A DNA stretch of 64,000 nucleotides from positions 1,378,057 through 1,442,056 of the forward strand of contig BJOX01000003.1 of the NCBI GenBank assembly GCA_009731375.1, in the 5' to 3' direction. A program made the translations under genes and the position numbers. Source of the DNA: Paulinella micropora (taxonomy: Eukaryota > Cercozoa > Imbricatea > Euglyphida). The notes under the pieces were generated by a model. That model was not told where the DNA came from and made no database searches. It was given only the letters and a program-made list of their open reading frames with translations. Below, in pieces: positions 29,431 to 64,000 of this stretch. The number at the start of each line of letters is the position of its first letter. The first letter of the stretch is position 1.

Positions 29431-29555
29431 AGCAAGCGTGCTAGGGGGTATTCTTCTTATCACAGTCTTCCCTTCTTTGTTGCCTCCCTTGTAAGGCTCT
29501 CTTACCTTTTCCTTTCCATTTCCATGAGGCTGAAGGACTCTATACAGCTCTCTCA

Positions 29556-29604
<49 letters not shown>

Positions 29605-29899
29605 CCCATTCTATCGCATAGATTCTCACGTGAGCACTTTCCGTTTTGCTCGGACTGGTTTTCACTGGCCTTTGCGAGTCTCTTCTCCCCCTTCTTCCTT
29701 CTTTCTTCGTCCTCTCCTTTTCCATTACTTGTTAGAGTGAGTTCCAGCTGCATTTCACTGTCTTTCCTCTTCTCCCTTTTGTTATTCGGTGTTCTACTCT
29801 CTTGCTCTTCCTTCTATCTTTGTTTCTTGCTCTTGAGCATTTGAGTTTTTCAGTCCCATGAACGAGCTCTGGTGTCCCGACGGCCGGGGATGACATTGG

Positions 29900-29988
29900 C
29901 ATTTTCGTTAGGCCATAGCCACACTCCATCTTGTCATGGATGATTAATAAGTTCTTATTATTAAATTCAACAACAACAACAACAACAA

Positions 29989-30035
<47 letters not shown>

Positions 30036-30149
30036 GAAAGTGGCGAGTGAAGGCCGTTGCCACACACCATCTTGCATTAATCAGTTTATTTAAATTTATT
30101 GTTATTATTAAATTGAACAACAACAACAACAACAACAGCAACAGCAACA

Positions 30150-30180
<31 letters not shown>

Positions 30181-30412
30181 CAACAACAACAACAACAGCA
30201 ACAACAGCAACAGCAGCAACAGCAGCAGGAACAACAACGACAACGACAACGACAACAACGACAACAACGACGACGACGACGACGACGAGACGACGACGAC
30301 GACGACGACGAGACGACGACGACGAGACGACGACGACGAGACGACGACGACGAGACGACGACGACGAGACGACGACGACGAGACGACGACGACGAGACGA
30401 CGACGACGAAAA
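29900..30412. repeat. Duplicated phrase followed by AAC, AGC and ACG arrays
   Basis: GCCACACTCCATCTTGTCATG then TTATTATTAAATTCAACAAC (29920) is repeated as GCCACACACCATCTTGCATT then TTATTATTAAATTGAACAAC (30058). Trinucleotide arrays follow each copy. The second ends in a striking (GACGACGACGACGA) block at 30263-30408. Confidence 0.88.
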
Positions 30413-30419
30413 AACTATG

Positions 30420-31570
30420 CAAAGCAAGACAATATAGACACAGCAACACAATCATCACGGTGAAAGGATTTTGCAACGTAGAATGCAACCAGAAATCAGT
30501 TCATAGAACCAGAACAAACGTCCAAACTACTGTTCAAAACGAACTCGGTGGCAGCCAGAGGAGGAGAAAGTTCGACGAATCAAGGACGTGAAAACATGAA
30601 AGATTTTTTTCTTCTTTTTTCTTTTCTTTTTTGGCTGCAGCTAGGGGCTTATGCTCGGCATAGGGAAAGTCCGATCACGCGTGACTCAGTGAGATAACAG
30701 GAGAAAGCAGGAAAATGTCCACCCTGGTTAATTTTATACTTTTCACAGTGTTAAGTTTTAGTGGTCCTCCCTTTAATACTACGTTACTCTAAATAAAAGA
30801 AGAAGAAGAAGAAAATGTAGTGTCCAAGAAATGAAGTTTGTCTTTCGCGTTCGCTCCGGTAGGGGAAATGTATATTACGTAACGTGGGGAAACGTATTTC
30901 TTACGTAGGGACAATTTATTGATGTTATAACGTTCAACTATCTATATTAGCAGCGAAGCCCACATACGTCGCTTTCTAAAAAATAATGACGTATGTGACA
31001 GGGATTATTATGGGCTCGGTCGTTATGCAGAGATCTAAGGCGATCATGGATTTTTTTGAACGGGAAAAGAGCAATAAATCGGGCTCAGAATCACGAATAC
31101 CTCAGTTATAAAGAAAATAAAGTTCAAGCGATGTTAAGTCAAGCTTCGCAGCATTTAGAGTTTGTACGTGAGGTATTTCATCTTTTAGTCTACTAGCACT
31201 AGTAGTCTGAAAAGGGAGAGTTGTTGCAATTCAAATCCGAACCAGAACCCAGAAAAGTAAGAAAGATCCAGGGCACAGACCAGGATTAAGGATAATTTTT
31301 ATCTGATCTTTAAATAATCTAATCGAGCAAGGAGGGGAACTAGCCAGCACTTGTTTCGAAATTTGTTCGAATAGATTTTTTTCGGAAAATCAGGGTAAAG
31401 GAAGTCAGAAAATACCTTTTGTAACTATGGTGGGGCCGGCAGAGCCAACATTTGATGTGCAGCGCGTCAATGGTCATTCAGAATTTTTCAGGTCATCTTG
31501 TGATGACACCGACAAAAAAATTCTTTGACTGCCTGCACTGAATAATATTATATTACAGTACTTATTACCC
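30420..31570. other. 1.1 kb of unique sequence without a recognised gene
   Basis: Several short open frames exist (for example one reading RNQFIEPEQTSKLLFKTNS near 30490), but none has splice sites or a known motif. The composition resembles neither gene 1 nor gene 2 exons. Confidence 0.5.
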
Positions 31571-31584
31571 TCTACTTCTCACGT

Positions 31585-31946
31585 ATCTTGTATGTATGCA
31601 TGCATTCATGCATGCATACATGCATGCATATTACCCTCCACTTCTCACGTATGTATGCATGAATATTATGTATGTATGTATGTATGTATGTATGTATGTA
31701 TGTACATATGTATGTATGTATGTGTGTATGTATGTATGTATGTATGTATGTATGTATGTATTTATGTATGTTTGTATGTATGTATGTATGTATGTATGTA
31801 TGTATGTATGCATCTATGTGTGTATGTATGTATGTATGTATGTATTTATGTATGTATGTACATATGTATGTATGTAACACATATGTATGTATGTATGCAT
31901 GTATGTATGTATATACTGCTTGGAGGAAATCGGGGCCCGAAAAGCT

Positions 31947-31985
<39 letters not shown>

Positions 31986-32583
31986 NNNNNNNNNNCTTAG
32001 TTGAACTAGCCGGGGGGGGGGGGGGCACCTCACCCCACCCCCCCTCCCCCCCCCCCCGTTGAAAAAGTTAACTTAGTTGCAAAAGTTGCAAAAGTTGAAA
32101 AAGTTTGAAAAAGTTGAAAAGTTGAATCAGTTGAAAAAGTTGAAAAGTTGAAAGTTCAACTTTTTCAAGTTCAACTTTTCAACTTTTTCTTTGTAAAAGT
32201 TGAAAAAGTTGAACTTAAAGTTGAACTTTTCAACTTTTTCAACTTAAAAAAAAACTTTTCAACTTTTTCAACTGTTTAAGTTTTCCAACTTTTCCAACTT
32301 TTCAACTTTTTCAACTTTTTCAACTATCTTCTATTTTTCTAGACGGCTCCATAGATGTTGCAATTTTTTCCTCGACTGCAATATGTTCTGTTGTATTTTA
32401 TTTTAGACGGCCTAATATGCTCTGTTACATTTCTTATAGGCGGCTGCATATAACTTTTACAAAATGTCAGGAAAAGTAAGAAAAGCTGAAAAAATTTTCA
32501 ACAAAAAATTTTCAACTTTTTCAACTTTTTCAACTTTCAACTTTTGCAACTTTTGCAACTAAGTTAACTTTTTGAAGACCCCC

Positions 32584-32616
<33 letters not shown>

Positions 32617-32709
32617 NNNNNNNNNNTATTGTTGGGGGGGACGGGCCCCGACTTCCTCCCTGCCGTATGTATGTATGTATGTATGTACGTATGTACGTAT
32701 GTATGTATG

Positions 32710-32740
<31 letters not shown>

Positions 32741-32815
32741 TGTATGTAATGTATGTATGTATGTATGTATGTATGTATGTACATATGTATGTATGTATGT
32801 ATTTGAAGACAAGAA
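31585..32815. mobile_element. Large foldback element with GTTGAAAAAGTT arms
   Basis: The left side runs GTAT array, GGAGGAAATCGGGGCCCG, poly(C), gap, then GTTGAAAAAGTTAACTTAG and TTGCAAAAGTTGC. The right side, reversed, runs GTAT array, GGAGGAAGTCGGGGCCCG, poly-homopolymer, gap, then AAAAAGTTAACTTAGTTGC and AAAAGTTGC. The centre (32100-32340, 32500-32560) is built of GTTGAAAAA and TTTTTCAAC units in both orientations. The symmetric order shows one element of about 0.8-1 kb with long terminal inverted repeats. There is no protein. Confidence 0.72.
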
Positions 32816-32950
32816 TGCTTAGGAAAGAAAACGTCTCGACCCTGTTGCTCTCTGCATTCCTCTCCTCTTCATATCTCCATATCTTTCATCTTCCTGTTCT
32901 AGTTTTATTTTGTACTGCTTGTGTGTGGCTGGCTGCAGTGGGTGTATTCC

Positions 32951-60155
<27,205 letters not shown>

Positions 60156-62105
60156 GATCAAGGTCATTCGCCTTAGCTGTTTGGGTCCGCCACTCACAGG
60201 CTCCCAAATTTTCCCACCATTTTAGCCTTGGATTGTTCTTGGCACTGTATGATTCAAGGAATAAGAGAATTACCGGTATTAACCCTTAAGTGTACCGTCC
60301 ACTCGATCCACTCAAGTGGATCTAAATTTTATGAGTCAAAATAAAGAGTATTTTTAGTTTATTTTTACTCGATTGAGCTCGCCGTTTACTTGCTAAGAAA
60401 AATTTATTTAGAGTTACAGTTGTTAGCCGGAAAAACAATTTATCTGAGGCATATGATGTGAAAATAGTTTATGAAAGTTTTGCTATATTTATTGTAATAT
60501 ACTTTAAAGTACTTCTTTGAATTTGCTGCGCTACATACGTCAGTACTATGCATTGAAAAGTAACAAGCAAACATTTACAACAAAATAGCATAGCACAAAA
60601 TTAACATCATAATTGACAGATAAAACAAAATTGGTGCACTTTAAATTTTCGATAAATATAGTAAATACACAACTACCTACGACCGAAGAAAAATGAAATA
60701 TATAAAACTGAAACGAAACTAAGGAGATACATGAAAACAAAGAAGATGAAGTGAATAGAGAACACAAGAAGGGAAAACAAGAAAGAAGATGTGTAAAATG
60801 TCACGTCACAAGTTGAATATTGGCTCGCGGATGAGACAAAAAACGAAGTTGTGCAAAGTGATTTTCTAGGAAACAATAATTCACTATGTCAGGATGGCAC
60901 GAAAACAAACATATGTAGAGTGACGGTGCTACTATGATATCAATAAAGTTTACGAAATCGGGGGAACGATAGGCTTTCAAAAGTTAGGCTTTTATATGAA
61001 TAGTTATAATATATATTAATATATATATTAATAATATGACTACAATTTTTTTTTTTTTTTTTTTTTTAAGTACGTCACAAGTTCATTAAACTGGTTTTCA
61101 ACGCCGCAAAAATCATGACAATATGTCACACGATACCTGCACACTGTTCATGATTTCTGAAAACGTGACATTATTTAAAACTTGATAATTCGTTGTAGTA
61201 ACTTCAACTTGAGTTGAACTTGATGTCTGCAGTTGTCACACTATACCGGGTGGGCCGGGCCGGCATCATGATCATGATATTAATATTAGATGATTAGTAG
61301 AATCAGTGGCGGTTGCGTGTGAACCTTGCAGAGAACAAGCTACTATGATTAGAACTTATGATGGCAGTGCCAATGATGCTGATCAAAAATCAACTTTTCA
61401 CCGCGAAGATTTTCCAGGAAAAATCATACTGACTCTCAAAAACTTGAAATGAATAAGTGACACCTGAAATCGTTCTATTAATACAAATTCGCTCAGTCAC
61501 AAGTGACGTTTCCCACTTTTCACAGCCTGGAAGCCTTGAAAGTGAGTCAAGTGAAGTGATAGTACCGTCACAACTTGATATGAGTCATAGTAAACTACTG
61601 ACTCGGAGAGGTGTTTTATAATTATTATTAACTAGTAAGATCATATAGTAATGTAGTAATATATTAATATATAATACATGCTTTACGGTAGCCTACGGTA
61701 TTAATATCCTACTCATTCCGAACTTGTGACGTGACCGTGCTGATGGGGTTACAATGCTTGACGGTAAACCATGCTTAATTCAAGTACGGAGTTCCATTCC
61801 GCACTCTAGTTGATTCAGTTCACTCGAGTGGACTGAAATTAAGTTAAGTGTTAATATCATGAGTCGGGCCGGATTATTAATACTGACCAGGAGTGTGACT
61901 TGGGTCGGGAGAACTCAGGCTAGCCGCCATCAAATCAGTTGAATACTTCATTAATATTGATAAAAATTCAAGAGTCATGTCTGAGTTTTTAGCGTCTTAT
62001 TCAACTATTATTAATATTACCGGCTTGAATAGCCGACGGTGCTACAATAAACTAATTATATTAAATACCTGTATTCAACCATTCTGATATAATATTATTA
62101 ATATG
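60156..62105. other. AT-rich intergenic DNA 3' of gene 2
   Basis: About 2 kb of AT-rich, non-repetitive sequence has ATTAATATTAAT runs and a 24-base poly(T) near 61047. Short frames on the minus strand at 60546-60876 are low-complexity and unsupported. No gene is called. Confidence 0.65.
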
Positions 62106-62109
62106 AATA

Positions 62110-62405
62110 ACAATGATATTGCTGTTGACATTCAAGACAACAACAAAAATTAGTTTTTCATTTTTGTGTCAGATTTTCATTTTTGTGACAGTTTTTCATT
62201 TTTGTGACAAAAATTCAAATTTTCAAATTTAACTGTAACATTTCGCGAAAATTTACGATATTTTGCGGACGAATATAGCAGTTAATTTGAAAAATTCAAA
62301 TTTTCACCCAAAATCAAAATTCCAACCAAAACTGAAATTCCAACCAAAACAGAAAAATCAATTTTTTTTGTTGTCTTGAATGTCAACAGCAATATTAATG
62401 AAAAC
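62110..62405 (+). mobile_element. Terminal-inverted-repeat element, copy 1
   Basis: GATATTGCTGTTGACATTC with AAGACAACAA at the left is mirrored as TTGTTGTCTTG with AATGTCAACAGCAATATT at the right, giving about 30 bp of inverted ends. The interior carries TTTCGCGAAAATTTACGATA and TTTTGCGGACGAATATAGC. It is about 290 bp with no protein. Confidence 0.85.
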
Positions 62406-62454
62406 AATGCTTGTGTAAAAAATTCTAGTGCAGCTACTGGTAATTTATAATATT

Positions 62455-62720
62455 ATTAATACTGACGACATTCAAGAGAAAAAAAAAAAAATAGTTTTTC
62501 GATTTTTGTTGGAATTTCCATTTTGGTTGGAAATTTGAATTTTTCAAATTAACTGCTATATTCGTCCGCAAAATATCGTAAATTTTCGCGAAATGTTACC
62601 GTTAAATTGGAAAATTTGAATTTTTGACACAAAAATGAAAAACTGACACAAAATTAAAATTCCAACCAAAATCGAAAAACTACTTTTTTTTCTCTTGAAT
62701 GTCGTCAGTAATAATTTAAT
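62455..62720 (-). mobile_element. Terminal-inverted-repeat element, copy 2 (inverted)
   Basis: TACTGACGACATTCAAGAGA and TCTCTTGAATGTCGTCAGTA form the ends. The interior is the reverse of copy 1 (GCTATATTCGTCCGCAAAA, ATCGTAAATTTTCGCGAAA). The end sequences differ from copy 1 while the core is shared. Confidence 0.85.
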
Positions 62721-63175
62721 ATTATTAATAATAGTCATAGTACTGTAAGTTAATTTTGATATTAACAATTTAATCATCAATACGTTTCAGAGACAATTTT
62801 AACTTACCTGTATAAGGCGAATATATATTACTACTACCGTAGTAACATTGATTTATTACCGGTAATAATATTATTAATATTAAGCTGTGTTCCATTCAGC
62901 GCGCGCCCGCGCTAGCACTTATTACTAGAACTAGATTCTTAGCTACCGGATTTGCTTTTCTCTGCACTGGATGCTAAAATAATATTTATTAGATGCTACT
63001 ATTAGTACCTATCATAAATACCGTTTGCAAGTACATAGGGGTCAGCGAGAGTAAACATCACTCGCTGGATAAGTTGGGACCCTGTAAGAAGTCTGCATCG
63101 GAGATGCTGGGCACACACCCAAACAACTTCCAGAGAAGCAATCACTGCTGGGACCCTTCAGGTGTCAAGGGCGCG

Positions 63176-63930
63176 TCAAATTTTCTGCTTTCTGGTTTGG
63201 CTCTTATGCCTCCTGACACCAGACAGGCTTCGGGTTTGGCTCTTATGCCTCTTGACCGTGCTTAGGTTTTGGCTCTTATGCCTCTTGACTGTGCGCTTGC
63301 TTTCCGATCGGGGCGGGCTCTGTCGCTTTTTCTCCTGACGAAGCTTGCGCTCTTCAGCCTCCCAAGTTTCCCTCACTTCTGAGATTGCGATTGGCGCTTT
63401 CCTAATCTTGTCCTCCGGGGACAGAAAGCGAAAGCCCTTCGCGGCCCCACGGCAGGTTTTCTCCTTGCAAAAACATTTGACTCCGCCCGCACACGCTTCC
63501 CACTCAATCGTATCATAGTCTATCAACAACTCCTCACCAGCTTTTATGTCGCGCGTGGCTATACCGTCGTAGACTCCAAACACCTCCGAGTCAAAGCGAT
63601 CCTTGATGTACATGTTGGGCTCACACGAATGATTCGTGAAGGCGTCGAAACCATAGAGCTGACACAAAAGCACACACCCACCCACACTAAGAACAGGAAT
63701 GCAACAATATTGTGAGAAGTATATTCTGCCCTGGGTTTCCTTGTGCTTTCTTTTCGTCTTCTTCGGTGTGCGCTCTCTCTCTCTCTCGGTTGTTGTCCTC
63801 ATGTTGTTAGTTTTTGTCAGTTGTTAGTTGTCATCGTTTGCGCTCACACCTCTCGAGTGCCAGTCCGGAATCGCACGATACTATGCGTTTCCAGGTCCAT
63901 GTTCACATAGACGCCACGGTTGGTATGGAC
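63176..63930 (-). CDS. Gene 3: SET-domain protein, 3' part
   Basis: Two exons are visible on the minus strand: 63930-63850 (27 codons, from GVYVNMDLETHSIVRFRTG) and 63658-63176, ending in TGA. The joint is phase 0, with donor GTGTGA and acceptor TTTTGTGTCAG. The protein shows the SET catalytic core: DAFTNHSCEPN (substrate/cofactor motif N-H-S-C-x-P-N), GVYDGIATRDIKAGEELLIDYD (GEEL...DY motif with the catalytic-site Tyr) and a Cys cluster, VKCFCKEKTCRGAAKGF, that resembles a post-SET zinc site. The tail is Lys/Arg-rich with three RHKSQ repeats. Such proteins methylate lysine on histones or other proteins. The 5' exons lie beyond the window or in 63931-64000. Confidence 0.8.
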
Positions 63931-64000
63931 CTACAATAGTTCAAAAGTAACGGACTCATTCAGCAATACACGGCTATGTAATGTGTTGTAACAGGAAAAT

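Noticed and set aside
31940-32060. Poly(C)/poly(G) runs as biological signals
   Set aside because: They abut 10-N gaps here and at 32580, 33670, 47880 and 48310, and are likely sequencing or assembly break points whose true length is unknown.
60546-60876. Minus-strand frames rich in Phe and Ser
   Set aside because: Low-complexity AT-rich DNA with no domain, splice context or supporting repeats.

Overview
The window is eukaryotic nuclear DNA from an intron-rich, microsatellite-laden protist. Exons are short and GC-balanced, bounded by GT...AG introns of about 45 nt to 4 kb; the standard code fits (TAG and TGA end the three recognisable genes); and most non-coding DNA is simple-sequence arrays, foldback elements and assembly gaps. 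I could not identify the species. An algal or other microbial lineage fits, but that is a guess. All gene models are hand-spliced from the sequence. I chained exons by reading frame and intron phase, so each model rests on phase continuity and on recurring protein motifs, not on transcripts.

Layout. 1-12.9 kb: almost pure satellite and microsatellite DNA, with no gene I can support. 12.94-23.12 kb (+): gene 1, about 12 exons and 363 codons, encoding a predicted secreted Ycf48/BNR-like beta-propeller protein. Its introns hold several MITE-like elements and decayed copies of its own exons. 23.1-32.9 kb: intergenic, with GATA arrays, dispersed repeats, large gaps and a big foldback element; one possible small ORF lies on the minus strand. 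32.95-60.16 kb (+): gene 2, a 27-kb gene of about 53 exons. Its exon lengths sum to 7,911 nt (about 2,636 aa) with every junction in phase. Its product reads: signal peptide, SGNH/PC-esterase-like domain, about two dozen Cys-rich modules interrupted by a separate 70-residue Cys-containing domain, one transmembrane helix, a cytoplasmic linker, a multi-spanning acyltransferase-3 domain, and a C-terminal beta-propeller resembling GH130/GT108/GT91 mannoside-active proteins. 60.2-63.1 kb: AT-rich intergenic DNA with two related inverted-repeat elements. 63.18-63.93 kb (-): the 3' part of a SET-domain lysine methyltransferase-like gene.

Gene 2 is the most unusual item. An esterase/transferase-type SGNH domain and a membrane acyltransferase, which are partners in glycan O-acylation in other organisms, are joined on one polypeptide to a glycan-binding or glycan-cleaving propeller. 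A second theme is how introns here gain sequence. A 217-bp foldback MITE lies 6-20 nt upstream of an exon in four of its five copies, one intron is mostly a single palindrome, and several exons have intact or decayed tandem copies.
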